Assembly: GCA_037367355.1 (NCBI GenBank)
Contig: CM074700.1
Coordinates: 3,162,001-3,226,000, forward strand
DNA: 64,000 nt
Direction of reading: 5' to 3'
Origin: Neoscytalidium dimidiatum
Lineage: Eukaryota > Ascomycota > Dothideomycetes > Botryosphaeriales > Botryosphaeriaceae
Each line of letters starts with the position of its first letter. Positions within the stretch are counted from its first letter, which is position 1. The notes under the pieces are model-generated. The model was not told the origin of the DNA and did not search any database. It saw nothing but the letters and a program-made list of their open reading frames with translations. Position numbers and translations under genes: made by a program. Shown here one piece after another: positions 22,080 to 34,242 of the stretch.

Positions 22080-23119
22080 ATGACTATCTACTAGAATAGA
22101 ACAAGATTACTGTAGAGTATAGTTTATGTTAATTTGACTTTAAATATATAGTATAGATGCCTTTGCTTCTTTTGAAGCTTTATTATACTGTCGCTTATAT
22201 AGGGCTTCTCGAAATGCTGGTATGGCGCTGTTGTGGAGCAAAAACACAACGTTGAAGATATATGGCCGCATATTTACATGCACGAAACTCTCCTTTTCAA
22301 TCAGAACTCTTTCTTCCAAGCGAAAATGGCGGGACAAGTTTTAAGCTACATAATTATGAGTGGTTCTGCCCCATACTTTCTGCTAATGTTGCCGCTCAAG
22401 CACTCTTGACCTTGAAAGCTGAGAAAGAGGGGGGAAATATCTGGAGAACGAGTATACGGACACCTTTTTATCGAACATAATATTAATTCTGGTAACATAA
22501 TGTCTCACAGCAGTAGCACTTATCGTTCTTTACTCATTCCGCGATCCAATGGAGAGAGACAACGGGAGTTTTGACTCAACGGTATATAATCCTATCGCAA
22601 AACATCTCTGTAACTTTGCTCTTGTCTCCTTTTCTGAGCGGACTGGCCTGCAGGGAAAAGCTTGGGAGCAAGCTAAGTTCGAGCGGAAGTTGAATCAATA
22701 AAGAAGCGTTGCTAAACTAGAGGACAGTCTCGGGTAGCCAGGCGGTCAAGGTGCAGTGGAAGAGAGTGGGCGGATAGAAGTGGCTTTCCTAGCTACCCCC
22801 AAAAAGTAGGAAGCTTCTATCGCCGAGATATCTGTTTTACAGAGCTGAGAGACCATGACAGGCAGCTGGGAACAGTTCCAGACACCTTCAGGGAAACCAG
22901 AAAATCTCATAAAAGCAAATAGCCTGCAGCGGATAATCACTGGTAAAATGATTCGTTTACTGATAGGCCACGAATACCCCTCCCTGAGGTTTCCATAACT
23001 CCGTCAGATTTAAGTACGCGGAAGATATTTGATGAGTTTCTCTCTTCTTTCGACGGACAGGACTGACTCTGGCAGCAACAAGGCTGCTTTCAGAAAACCT
23101 TCGCCGTAGTCTACGTATA

Positions 23120-23415
23120 TACTCTACATCTCAAAATGCGAGCAATTCCGTTGTTATTCTCCCTGAAGCGCTGTTTGATAATGGAACTGCCTTTAATCTC
23201 GTTTCGCAAGAGTCCATGAAAAGAAATTATATAACGTAAGAGACTCCGTCGGCTATTTACACTAGTGAAGCCGCTCTACCCATAGTAGAAACTGCAGCTC
23301 TCCGCTGGTGTGCGATTGCAGTGGCAATGAGAATTCAGATAGCGTTTCTAAAGCCAAGGATCACGAAATTAGAGCCTTTCATGGTGGAAGATACTGATTT
23401 TAATATAATCTAAGG
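23120..23415 (+). pseudogene. Retropepsin-like fragment of a Ty3-type element
   Basis: One frame reads VVILPEALFDNGTAFNLVSQ, where DNGTAFNLVSQ sits in the place of the retroviral-type protease motif D-[ST]-G-A. The frame then continues with one TAA to FMVEDTDFNII, which matches the flap/second-half block of retrotransposon proteases (VVxxxDFNIILG). The active-site motif is DNG rather than DTG or DSG. It is broken by at least two stops and has no start. Confidence 0.5.
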
Positions 23416-24163
23416 GCTCGTAATCAGCCGAGGATTTACTGTACTTGACCTTGTTACTCTTGTAGGCGCTGTAAATTTTCTGAACGCAATCTGAGATCTT
23501 TGACGGATCCAGATTTGGTAGTCGCTGTAAAATCTAGTGTCTGAGTTTTAGGCGATGGCGAAGTGTTCGCAAAGACAGTCTGTGGGAGATTTTGTTTTCT
23601 AAAGGATGAACATAGGACCGTTTCGCAACAATTCAGGCAACGTCCTATCTCTTATCGAATACTTTCCTCATTCAGCAATAGTGTAGTTTTCCTACAAATG
23701 ACCATAATGTGCTCAACCTATCCACCTATTACTTTCGAGCAATGCGTCACCATTACCTCAGCCTAGTCGTCCGCCGTATCTCCCCTTTCCTGCCGCCCTT
23801 CCTTCTGCGCTGCATACGCTATCGTCAAGGAGCGGACTAAAGCCTGTAAGACTCCTTTGGGGAGGTGGGAAGTAGGCGGGAGATAAACTATTCTATGGCA
23901 AAATGTGTTGGTTGGGACTGTCTACATCGGACTATCTCAGATGCTTCCCGAACAATTCCACGGCAGATTCAAGTGATTTTTTTGTATCGCCCTATAGGCT
24001 TCATGCATAATAGCTCTCTATATCTTGTAATCTGTGTTAAGAAAGAATTATTGTTTGCATGGCGAGATTTTCGATATAAGAGCCATAATTACTGCCCACT
24101 GATAACTGCGCTTACACTTCAGAGGAGACGTTAGCCGAGCCAGTGTTTCTGTCAGGCAGGGGT

Positions 24164-24180
24164 GAAAAGGGGGATGTAGC
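24164..24180 (+). other. Polypurine-tract/LTR-start-like site
   Basis: GAAAAGGGGGA followed directly by TGTAGC has the form of a 3' polypurine primer and the TG that begins a long terminal repeat. No matching second LTR was found by eye in the window. Confidence 0.25.
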
Positions 24181-24835
24181 AGGTAATACTGCATTATTTT
24201 GTTTAATCTGTTGTGTTAGCTATGGTTGCTATTGAGCCATGGTTAAGTCAAGCTTTAGAGGAAGAAGGCGTTCTAGCATCTGATATAACAAGGCTACCAT
24301 TTTTATCTGGGTTTGGCATTGATTCCCACAACACCAAAAGAAAAATAGAATAAAAGCTGTTGTATATTGCAATATTGAATATAATCTAATACAGAAAGCC
24401 GTTGGTGAACGGGCTTGAAGATTGAGGGAATTTGTGGCATTTCCGCTGCTCGAGGGTCTGCCAACATGGAGAAAAAACTTACCCTAATTTGAATCCTTAT
24501 TCCTTCAACGGAGATCACCGCACAGCTATGTGGTGAACTATGCTCACATTCAGCACATACGAGCCACAGAATTCAGAGTTTTGTCCTATTTGAGAAGACG
24601 TTCTATTATTTTTTTAACTGCACCGATGCTAGACCACCTTAAAGTGAATGTCGCATATCGGTGGCTTACTGTTCCCGCTCGTCTAGATGTGTAATTTCAC
24701 AAAGTAAGCATCAAGTCTCCAAGCCCTTACACCCTCCTTTTCCAATTATCCTTTCATTTCGCAGCTACACCCACCTTCCTGCAACATCCACTTGACCCTG
24801 GCTATAGCGGTTTTGTTTCGTAGCATACGGCTAAT

Positions 24836-25198
24836 ATGGCACGCAAAAGATCTCTTCTTTTCTTACTCTTTCTCTGTTTCATCCTCCTCCTCCTTTTATT
24901 CCCTTTCCTCGTCCTCCAAGCCAGACACAAAGACCTTCTCTGGACGCGAGGAGGTATCCCCACCGCGATCACAGCAACAGCAGCGCAGCAATCATTCGCG
25001 CCAACCAAACCGCCACCCAGCTGGCCCAAAGAAACCATCACAGCGCTCATCGACCTGCTCGTCAGCATCGTCATTCCGATCGTCCCGCCCCGCGTGGCGG
25101 GCTGTCCGCCGGCTGCTTCCGCTGCTTCGAAGATTTCCGCCGTTCAGTGCGTCCGGACCATTTTTCTACGCGAATATCGCTCTCGACTTGTTCGTTAA
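24836..25198 (+). CDS. Possible small membrane protein
   Basis: An ATG-initiated frame of 120 residues. It begins MARKRS, followed by about 22 mostly Leu/Phe residues, which looks like a signal anchor or signal peptide, then a Pro-rich segment. A second hydrophobic stretch (LIDLLVSIVIPIVPP) lies at about residue 70. No family is recognised and there is no intron evidence. It lies just outside the AT-rich tract in normal-GC DNA. It may be a real lineage-specific gene or a chance open frame. Confidence 0.35.
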   Translation: MARKRSLLFLLFLCFILLLLLFPFLVLQARHKDLLWTRGGIPTAITATAAQQSFAPTKPPPSWPKETITALIDLLVSIVIPIVPPRVAGCPPAASAASKISAVQCVRTIFLREYRSRLVR

Positions 25199-25782
25199 CA
25201 CCTAGACGGACAGGGCTCAGGAATTTCCACACGGCCCTTCCCATCTTTCTGCATTTCAGCTTCGGCTCGCCCTTCGGGGCGGCTGACGCTGAAAGGGCGG
25301 AATGGGAGGAGCTGGCATCGATTCGGTGTGCGGAGGCGGGCGGAAATGAGATTCACGGAGGCGAAGACGGATAGACCGACTAACATATCCACAGCTGTTG
25401 AGGCTCTGGGTACTGGAAGAAGGGGGAGAGGAGGAGAATGACAGAGATGAAGCCACAGATTAACCCGGCCGTCCATCAGCGTTGTAGATGCTTGGATGGG
25501 AATATTTAGGAGGGATACAGGAAAAGAGAGTGGGATGGAGCTTTGGGAAAGACACTAGACAGCAATAGACTTTTTAGACTGTGGGTATTTTTCTCTATAG
25601 GAATATTTTCTTTTAAGACTCCGCATACACTGAGCCAATGTGAATCCTCGCATTTTTCTATCATCTATGCCGAAGCAACGGAGCAAGCCACCGCAATAAC
25701 CGCCAAGGCTCCCCAAAATGCCTATCAATGCCTTTCCTCGACATGCCTCAACCACCGCTGCAGCCCCATCTACTCATCTTCC
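25199..25782. other. Intergenic before the APC2 3' end
   Basis: About 580 bases with no supported gene. It should hold the 3' UTR of the minus-strand APC2 gene. Confidence 0.4.
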
Positions 25783-28653
25783 CTACTTCTTAACCGCGAA
25801 CCCCTCGCCCACCTGCACCAACACCCCCTCCTCTACCATCCTTCCAAGCAACACGCCCACCTCCTCGACCCCAAACGGGAACCCGCCCATCAACGCAACC
25901 TTCAACATCGCACACACCCGTTCCTTCTCCATCCTCCCCTGATTCGTCAGCATGCCCACGATGAACTGGCGATACATCTGCATGTTCTCCACCAGCACGT
26001 CTTCGGCGCTCTTGACCGCCGCGGCCGCGCCACCCGCCTGCTGCTCCTCGGCCCTCTCGCGCGCCTCCTCGGCCGCGCGCGCAGCCTCGCGGTCGGCATC
26101 CAGCTGGGCGAGGTCGTCGATGACGGCGAAGGTGTCGGGCTGGGTCTCGAGCAGGACGCGGTGGCCGACCCAGAAGGTGAGCGCGGCGCGTAGGAGGGCC
26201 TCGTCCATCTGGAGCTCGTCTTCCAGCTGCTCGACCGTCTTCGTGACGGGCGGCTTCCTCTTCTTCGGCTTCTCCGGCGTCGGGGCTACGTCCGTGGCGC
26301 CGACGGCGCGGAGGCGGGCGCGGCGTTGGCGCTCTCTTTCGGCGTGCTCGTCGAGCTCTTCTGCTTCCTCGTGGTCTGGGTCGCCGTCTTCTGCTGTTTC
26401 GTCCTGGAAAGCGTAGATGACGGCGGCCTGCCAGGGTAGAACGTCGAGCTCGACGTCGCGGTCGTCGAATTTTAGAGCAACGGACACGCGACCTAGGGCC
26501 GGCAGCCAGTGGAGTTTGCGCATGTCTTTGATGCCCTCGAAGCCAGCCTCGTACTCCTTCATGAGACGTTCGATTGGCTCTGGCAGACGGAACTCATCTT
26601 CGCGTAGCGAGGGCCAAAAGAAAGACGATAGGATCTGTGAGTTGAGCTCGGTGGCGGTATTGTTGTAAATGCGAGACTGCTGCTCCAGGATGTGGTGGAT
26701 CTGCTTGTTCATGCGCTTCGACTCGAGCACGTCCTTTAGCATGACTTCGCAAGCCTGGAGGTTGTTATCACCAAGGCGTAGCTTGAAGAGCTCTAGGAGG
26801 CGGATCTGGAGGACTAGTTAGCTTGGATGTAACTTTGTAACGGCCGGATGCTGTATACCTCCTTCTCGAATTCCGAGTCTTCATTCCTCAGCAGGTGCTC
26901 TCCAAGGATGTTCTTCAACTCGTTGATGAAGTCCTCCCGGTCGTACAAGCTAAGCAAATAGGCTAGGACGTTTTCAGACTTTGCCTTCTTGTACTCTGGA
27001 GACGCATCGACGGGATCGGGCATCCAATTCATATCTGCCCAGTTTAACTCCTGATCTTCCTCTTGGACGTTCGTGGCCACAGGGTTGAGCATCTCCGCGG
27101 CAATCTCAGCACTGATATCCGGACCAAGGTCAATGCGATTTCCCACTTCATCTTCCACGTCTGCTAGCAAGCTCGATACGATGATCCGGGCCGTGTCTTC
27201 ACGGTCTCGTAAGTAGCGGCGAATTGGCCTTGCAACCTTCTCAAGCAAGATGCCTTTCGAATCAAGCTCGATGAAGGCACGGATAACGTAAATGTAAGTG
27301 TCAAGAATATGAGTGGTGGTGGCGCCAGCATGCAGTAGCCTGCGAACAACTTGCTGTAAGAAGCTGTTTGTGAGGTGATTTCGTGCTGCGGGCGTTGTAA
27401 TATATTCCTGGGGACATTAGCGTGCTGTAAGGCTTGGCCAAAGCTCCTGGGCGTAATACCTTCAAGTCCAGGATAGCACCCAACGAACGATCCCAATTGA
27501 CAATATAGTCGAACAGGTTCTCCACCCTTGCCCTCCCTAACCGCCCAATAGCCATGGCCGTCCACTGCTGCACCTCATTTGCCTCAAAAACCTCTTCATC
27601 CCCCGTCAAGCACGCCAGAATTTCCCTGATAAATGGCGCATACCCATCCCTCACCCACTCCCTCAGCACCCTCGTAACCGGCCTCCTCCCATACCAATCC
27701 ACCTTCATGTGATGGCTCCCCACAAACGCATCCATCAGCTTATCCATCGCCTGCGCGGCCGCCCTCTGCGCCTGATCGCCACCCAGCCCGACCTCCCTCA
27801 GCCCGCACAGCAGCGCCTTAACCCTCTCACTCACGCCTCCCGCACCGGCCGCCTCCTCGCCCTCCAGCCCAAACAGCCGACACCCCGCGTCGAACAGACA
27901 CCACGCGACCGTCCGGCCGAACCGCTGCTGCGGCAGCGCGCCCATGACGATGGCGTGCAGCTCGCGCCTGAACTTGGCGACCACGCGCGCGACGCCCGCC
28001 TCGCCGGCGGCCTCGCGCACGACCGGCACGATGGCCTCGTCCAGGTGCGCGAAGTACCACGCCTGGGCGCCGCGCAGCGTCGCGACGGTCTGCTCGAGCG
28101 TCGGCCACGCGGCGCGCGTCGGCACGGCGGCGCGCCAGGCGGCCAGCACGGCCGGCCGCACGTGCGTGACGAAGTGCTCGCGCGCTTCGTGCGCGTACCA
28201 CTCGAGCAGGTCCGGGTAGAGCGAGGCGCTGCTGCCCGGGCCGAGCTCGTCGTCGGGTGTGGGGTGGGGTGTGGTTGTGGGGTCGCCGATGAGGAGGTAG
28301 CGCAGGGCTTCTTCGACGTCGGCGTTTAGGCGGTGGTGTTTGCTGCGGGTGCGGGAGGATGACGAGGTGGTGGTGGTGGTGGTGGTGGACGGCGAGGTGG
28401 AGGGCGGGTGCCATTCGGGTAGCTTGAGGAAGCGGGTCGCGGTGTTCCAGGCGACGGTGCGCTGGACGAGGCGCGGATTCGATGCGCGGTCGTGGCTGCG
28501 GGTCGCATGGTGGTGATGAGGTGCGAAGGGAGGGACGTCGGTGGAGGGGACGGTGGAGGACGAGGTGGAGGAGGAGCTGTTGTGGGATTGCGCAGCGAAG
28601 GGAAAGACGGAGGCGAAGATTAGGTTGCGCTGGTTCTGCAGAGCAGCTGCCAT
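25783..28653 (-). CDS. APC2: Anaphase-promoting complex subunit 2 (cullin)
   Basis: Three exons (28653-27460, 27407-26859, 26805-25783), all phase 0 with introns of 52 and 53 bases, encode 921 residues. The C-terminal third shows the APC2 cullin-homology region: SSFFWPSLREDEFRLPEP, RKLHWLPALGRVSVAL and LDVLPWQAAVIYAFQDE match known APC2 order. The last 75 residues (QFIVGMLTNQGRMEKERV onward) form the winged-helix domain that in known APC2 binds E2. APC2 with APC11 is the catalytic core of the APC/C ubiquitin ligase in the nucleus. Two low-complexity loops (His/Ser/Thr-rich near residue 50-100, Lys/Pro and Glu/Ala-rich near 720-800) are fungal insertions. The gene is divergent from eIF1A. Confidence 0.93.
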
Positions 28654-29271
28654 GGTGTTGCTGGCTGGCTCACGAGCCGCATTGAGAGCGCGGCGGTCGC
28701 GCGTGTAGTGGTTTTGTTTTTTATGGTGTTGGAAGCTATGGCGCGGTCGTCATTGTTGATGGTCTGTCGGCGAGAGCTCTGGCCGACGGACGGATCGACG
28801 CGAGTGCAGCGGCAGGCGGGCTTAATCGCGTGCGCGTCGTCACGGGGTGATTTTCGCACGGAACCCGTTGCCTGAGGCCTGAGGGGTGCAGCCTGGGGCC
28901 TGCAGTGACGAAACACATCAGCAGCCAAAACGACCAGCTGGTGCCCCGCCACCCGCAGCGCAACCAGTTGGGTCTGGCGCCACATTTAACACCGGAGCAG
29001 GCGTCCAGTCATAAGCAGTATGCAGCACGCCCGCCTCGGGTATATAATGATAATCCGCCCACTTTGTTAACCCATTTTCTCCTACCACGACGTCGTACGT
29101 GCACGCTAGTTTGCCGTAGTCTGTCCTCCCCGCCCTCACCGTCTTGCGCCGCCGCCATCGCTCAGCCCCGCCGCGCAAGATCAACTTCAACCACCGCAAC
29201 CACCGCCATCACCTCAATCGCCTCTACCCTCCACACCGTCTCGAGCCTGCTAGTCTACACCACCGCTAGCC
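28654..29271. promoter_or_regulatory. Divergent promoter of APC2 and eIF1A
   Basis: 618 bases lie between two divergent ATGs. On the plus side a TATATAAT sequence at 29041-29048 lies 231 bases before the eIF1A start and is followed by a CT/AC-rich leader. A TATA-less start is likely on the APC2 side. Confidence 0.55.
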
Positions 29272-29840
29272 ATGCCTAAGAACAAGGGAAAGGGCGGTAA
29301 GAACCGCAGGAGAGGAAAGAACGAGAACGACAACCTCAAGCGCGAGCTGATCTTCAAGGAAGAAGGCCAAGGTACGTCGTCCACTCGCCACCAACCCCTC
29401 CCTCCCACGCTCGCTCGCACGCACACATCGCTAACCCCTTGCTCCCCTCTTCTCTCACAGAATACGCGCAAGTCGTCAAAATGCTCGGCAACGGCCGCCT
29501 CGAAGCGCAATGCTTCGACGGCGAGAAGCGGCTGGCGCACATCCGCGGCAAGATGCGCAAAAAGGTCTGGATCAACCAGGGCGACATCATCCTGCTCTCG
29601 CTGCGCGACTACCAAGACGAGAAGGGCGACGTCATCCTCAAGTACAACGCCGACGAGGCGCGCTCGCTCAAGGCCTACGGCGAGCTGCCCGACCATGCCA
29701 AGATCAACGAGACCGACACCTACGGCAACGAGGCTGACGAGGGTGGCATCGGCTTCGAGTTCGACGAGGATAGGAGTAGCGACGAGGAGGGTGCGGGCGG
29801 CGCCGGTGGCCTGAAGGAGGTGGATATTGATGACATTTGA
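29272..29840 (+). CDS. TIF11: Translation initiation factor eIF1A
   Basis: Exons 29272-29371 and 29461-29840 join in phase 1 across an 89-base intron to give 159 residues. The layout is that of eIF1A: a basic N-terminal tail ([19 protein letters not shown]), an S1-like OB fold ([37 protein letters not shown]) and an acidic C-terminal tail ending DIDDI, the end known to contact eIF5B. The protein binds the A site of the 40S subunit and, with eIF1, governs scanning and start-codon choice. Its length and end sequence are normal for the family. Expression is probably high, as a TATA box and a pyrimidine-rich leader precede it. Confidence 0.97.
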
Positions 29841-31279
29841 GTGGGTGGAAAGTTTTTTCCCTGCTTTCCTTTTCGCTTCCGTTTTTCCACCGGGTTTCTC
29901 ATTCCTGCTGGGTATTACGCTTTTCGCCTTTCGCTGTTCTGAAGGAAGAGCATAGGAGAATGAGGCAAGGTCTGCTCCGGATAAGCTCAAAAGTCTTCTT
30001 CATCACCGCCCGGCGCGGGGCACAGTTCCCTCGCGGAACGACGACAGCCAGCAGTTTTGGTGGCAGAGCTAGCTCGACTTCTCGTGACGCTTTCATCCGG
30101 TACATGGATTTTCTTCTCTTTTTTTAGCATTATGAGGATGGAAAAGGATCCGGCAAGGCACGACAAAGGCATGACACCAATGGATGATGGCATTTCAACT
30201 GTCGCAAACGATGTTCCTTGCGCCCTTTCTGCTCAGTGTCTTCACGTCGATCTTCTCACCGGGGGGTTCTCGGTGTTCCTGCATTAGAAGACTAAGCTTA
30301 TTGCTGGCTAACGCAAAATTGCATCACAATGGGATGAACGTAGAGGATCTTCATAGTTTTCATCACACAAATGGACCTCGTATAGGTTTTGACAGTGTTG
30401 CCTTTCAACGTGAAAACTTTCAATAAGAGCGCTTAACTCTGTATTGAGCTACCTGTGCAACAACCTCAATGTGCCGTACGCACTCAAACGTATAAGGACA
30501 TTATTATCCTCCGCATCCACCTGGCAATCTCGTTCCCTGATAAAAACGGCGCTCAAAGGCTTAAGTAACAAAAGTTTCGCATTCTTCGCTATCGCTTCAA
30601 GTCAGGAGATAACAACAAACTAGGAAGAAAATGAACGATGGCAAGAAAACAACACGCTTGAAAAGCACTTCAAGACCGTTTTCTCCATCATCCTAATCGT
30701 ATCCGTTTCCTTCCCATCCGATATCCCATTCCATCCCATTTCCATCCGTCCATCCTGTCCCAGTACCTTATCGACGCCATTTGAATACCAGGAAAAATAG
30801 AAAGAAGACCGAGAACAAAAAAAGGAACCTACTTATCAAACGCTCGCTGTAGGTCCGTCATGCGAAAGTGGTACTGGACGGCGCAGTGCGCTCAGCGTTT
30901 AGTGCATTGTTCAAACACCAGCGCACTGGCTGCTCGAAGAAAGAGTACTCGCAGTCCGCGCCGATGGCTCGTATGAGAGAACGACCGTCGCACGGACGCA
31001 AGTAAGCTTGAAAAAAGAACAGGAAGAAGGATGGATGCCCAGGAAGTTAATGAGAGAAACAAAAACACAGACCCGCCCATCCGAGAACCCCATAGATCAA
31101 AAAGGTCCCATACCATACCATTCTTTTTCGGAGGACCTGCCAAGGAAAAATCCACAAAAACCCCAAATGCAAAGCAAGACCCGCAGGAGTCCGATGGTAT
31201 GTGCTTTGACTCTGCAAAAAAGAAAACGTAATTAGGGAAAAGCAAAAAAGCAAAGGGTATTTGCTGTGCTATCACCACC
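29841..31279. other. Intergenic, convergent 3' flanks
   Basis: 1.4 kb lies between the eIF1A stop and the stop of the minus-strand F-box-like gene, so it holds both 3' UTRs. Frames up to 140 codons on the minus strand (30892-31314) have no motif and look like shadows of a pyrimidine-rich UTR. No RNA gene is recognised. Confidence 0.5.
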
Positions 31280-34242
31280 TCACAGCTTGCCATGCCTCGC
31301 CTTGAAAATTGCAACCTTATCGTCGTAAAACAAAATTTCCCTCAAGCGCAAACGCGGGCCGCTCGCTCCGTCCTCACTATGCACGAACGAGTCGTCGTCG
31401 TCTTCGTCATCGAAATCGTCGGTGTCGTCGTCCTCATCTTCATCCTCCGTGTCCTCATCTGCGTCCGCACCGGGATCGTCCTCGTCGTGGACGTCATCGT
31501 CATCTTCTTCCTCTTCATCATCGGTGAAGCCCATCGGATCCACCGCGCCAGGAATCGCAGCTGCGGCGGATGGGTTTGCAGCGGTGGGATCGTATGGGTG
31601 TGCACCGCCGATAGGACTGTGCGAGATCTTGTTCTCGAGGACTTCGAAGCACTTATTCGCGATTCCCATGTAGCATATCTCGATCTCCGGCCGCAGTGTG
31701 ATAATGTCAACGATTTGCAGGGCGAGTTCGCGAGGATCGATGTTATTTCCGTGTGCATGTTCGGCAATGTGCGGGATGTAGAGTGACCGCACGGTAGGAA
31801 TGTTCGGTAGACGTTGTAGGAAGAAGTGCTGCGGCGAGTATTAGTTTCGCTGACATTTTGGAGTTTTACAGCACTTACCCAGTCGTGATAATCGATAGTA
31901 AATGCAAGCTCACGAAGGTTAGGCATGCGGCCGCTGGTCATGAATGTGATGATTTCACGATTCAACATCCACCGCTTCCACCTAGTGTTGCTTGGCACAT
32001 GGTCCAGGGCGCCCTTCTCACTGCTGTCGATCATGAGCTTCTTTAAGCTTGCTCGATGCCGCTTGAGAGGTCCGCGGAATATTGAATCGATGGTGACGGA
32101 GGAATGATAAGTACGATCTTCTTGCAAGAAGAGGACTTCAAGGCTGTTGGGAGCTAAAGCCTCCTTGAGAAATGCGATGAGAGAAGGAGATACCGTATTC
32201 GTGTGAATTTTCTTCAAGTTCAGGCTGTACTCCAGTCGATTGTGGTGGACATGGGGCTTTGATGGCGATCCGGAATTGTAAGCTTGTGATGGGCTCCGGG
32301 GTGTGAACTGTCTGCGCAACGCTTTCCAAAGTTGTTCATGGTTGCCGCAGTTGAGCAAAGTCAACGTCGTGAGTCGTGGCCAATCGAATGCCTGCAGCAA
32401 CACTGAAACAGAGAGGGGCACCCGCTCTAGTTCAAGGGTCTCAAGCTTCAACTTGGTATTCAGCATGGGACCCTTGTTCTTCTCGCGTTCTTGACGTTCC
32501 AAGTCAACCTTGGGCCGACTTCGTAAGGGTCTCCCAGGCTCACTTGAGGCTGATGACGGGCTGCCTGCATGAGCAAATTGTGTTGGGCTGGATACCGACA
32601 AGGGCGCCGTTGAGGGTGGGGTTCCGAACACGATGGGTGGTCCATTGTCAGTTGCCGGGCTGGTCTCTTGCTCGCGCTCCAGTGCGGTAGATTGTTCCAC
32701 GAGATTGATCTCGCTTTTAGCAGGCAGAGCACCACTTGCGAGTGCATGATCTGCGCTGCTGCTGCTGTTGCTGCTGCTGGCCTCGGCTTGTTCTGCGGTC
32801 TCGGAATTTCGTCGCATGTTGTACACCCGTCCCACAAGGATTCCCAAAACACCTCCAAGCCTCTTCTCACCAATCTTGCTTGCAGCAGTCCAAAGTGTGC
32901 TGTGATCAACCTGCTGAGCTTCCTCGCCTTCCCAAGCATTCACCCAGTCTCTTTCTTGATCGTGCGCGTGCTTGGCAATTCCCACCCGCAGCTCCCTCAG
33001 CTTTTTCTGCGAACGCCCTATCAGGATTGCCATCTCATCGAGATAAGGAAGCTCGTCAATGTCCAAGACGCTGAGGCTCTTGAGAGCTGGTATGACAGAG
33101 AATGTTGGATGTTCAACGCGGTCGATGGCAGGCATGCTAGCATTGGATTGCATGACCGGTACAACCATTGGTGCTGGTGCCGCGGCTACACCACTTACGT
33201 GGTGAGTATGGGGAGGTGGAGGTGGAATATGGCTCACAGGCATTGGAGGGGGCACAATTGGCGCCGAGAGGTCTGCAGCAGAGTTATCATGCCACCGGAT
33301 CCAAAGGCGCTCCAGCCTGCAGTCGTGTCCATCGTCGCGAGTTGCCAAAGATGAGAGAGCGAGCCAGACGTCTCTCAATACGCCAGTAGGCATGTCCCAG
33401 ACGAATGTCTCCAGATTCCGCATGCGCGCGACAGCAGTCGCAACGAGCGTCCCCAACATCTTGCCGCTTTCCTTCGTGATGAGGTACTCCTGGACCCATT
33501 CTGGCGGACCATTGCCGAGCGAGAACTTTTTGGTATATTCTGCGAAAGGGTTCCCATGACGCCGGCGCGGGATCGGGAAGGGCTCGTCGAGGGGATCCCT
33601 CTTCGGCGAGTTCCGCATCAGCTCCGCCTTGCGCTGCTGAGCGTAGATACGCTGGGCTGGAGATTCGCCGAATAACTCCATGCCCATGACTAAAGTTGCC
33701 AGGCCATAGGTCAGCGCGTCGACGCCGGACCGCTGCTCGGCGTTGACTGTGTTGTCGGGCCAGACAATGTCAAAACGGGCGTAGATGTGGGGGATCGTGA
33801 TGGCGTGCAGGGCCGAATGGCACAAAGCGAGCGAGGTCAGGTCATTTGTGTGCGGGAGCTGTAGCGGGTCAGTAGCGCTCGACATGGCAGCCTCGCAGGG
33901 ATGCGCTCTCACATGGTCGATGATAGCCTTGAGAATGTCAACGGGCAGGTCCAGCAGCTGGATGGGGCCCTTCATCTCCGCGATGGCAGTCCATTCCTTC
34001 TCCTTGCCGTTCAGAAGCTTGGTGAGGGCTTCCTTAGGGCGCTGCGCGTCGGCGGCCATGGGGTCGGCGCTTGGTTGACCGCTGAGCGCGGGTTCGTGAT
34101 CGATCGCGACAGCGGTAGTGGTAGACGCGCTTGGAGGCTTTACTGAGGAGAGGGCGGGTCGGCTCGCGACAGGTTCGTCCTGAGTGACAGGCGTGATGCT
34201 GCCCTGGGACATGGTTGGACTGGGCGGGGACGAGGAGTCCAT
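31280..34242 (-). CDS. Large F-box-like protein with acidic C-terminus
   Basis: Exons 34242-31879 and 31828-31280 join in phase 0 across a 50-base intron and encode 970 residues. The ATG at 34242 is the first in frame; a GTG 22 codons upstream was ignored. Residues about 90-150 contain LLDLPVDILKAIIDHV and SLALCHSALHAITIPHIY, the pattern of a fungal F-box followed by its first helical repeat. Later segments (LKSLSVLDIDELPYLDE, LETLELERVPLSVSVLL, TTLTLLNCGNHEQLWKAL, NLRELAFTIDYHDW) look like irregular leucine-rich repeats. The tail has about 50 mostly Asp/Glu residues (exon 2). By family analogy it would recruit substrates to an SCF ubiquitin ligase; the target is unknown. Long Ser/Pro-rich loops suggest disorder. 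Confidence 0.75.

Larger units (their letters stand above)
22080..24700. mobile_element. AT-rich decayed retrotransposon tract
   Basis: This tract is visibly AT-richer than both flanks and has no intact gene. From about 22560 to 23060 one plus-strand frame is interrupted only by scattered TAA, TAG and TGA codons and reads like a hydrophilic gag (for example GLQGKAWEQAKFERKLNQ and SWEQFQTPSGKPENLI). From about 23120 to 23410 another frame reads like a Ty3-type retropepsin (see the separate entry). Stops at positions where CAA, CAG, CGA or TGG are plausible point to C-to-T transitions as in RIP. No reverse transcriptase or integrase was recognised, so the element is deleted or too decayed. Confidence 0.6.
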
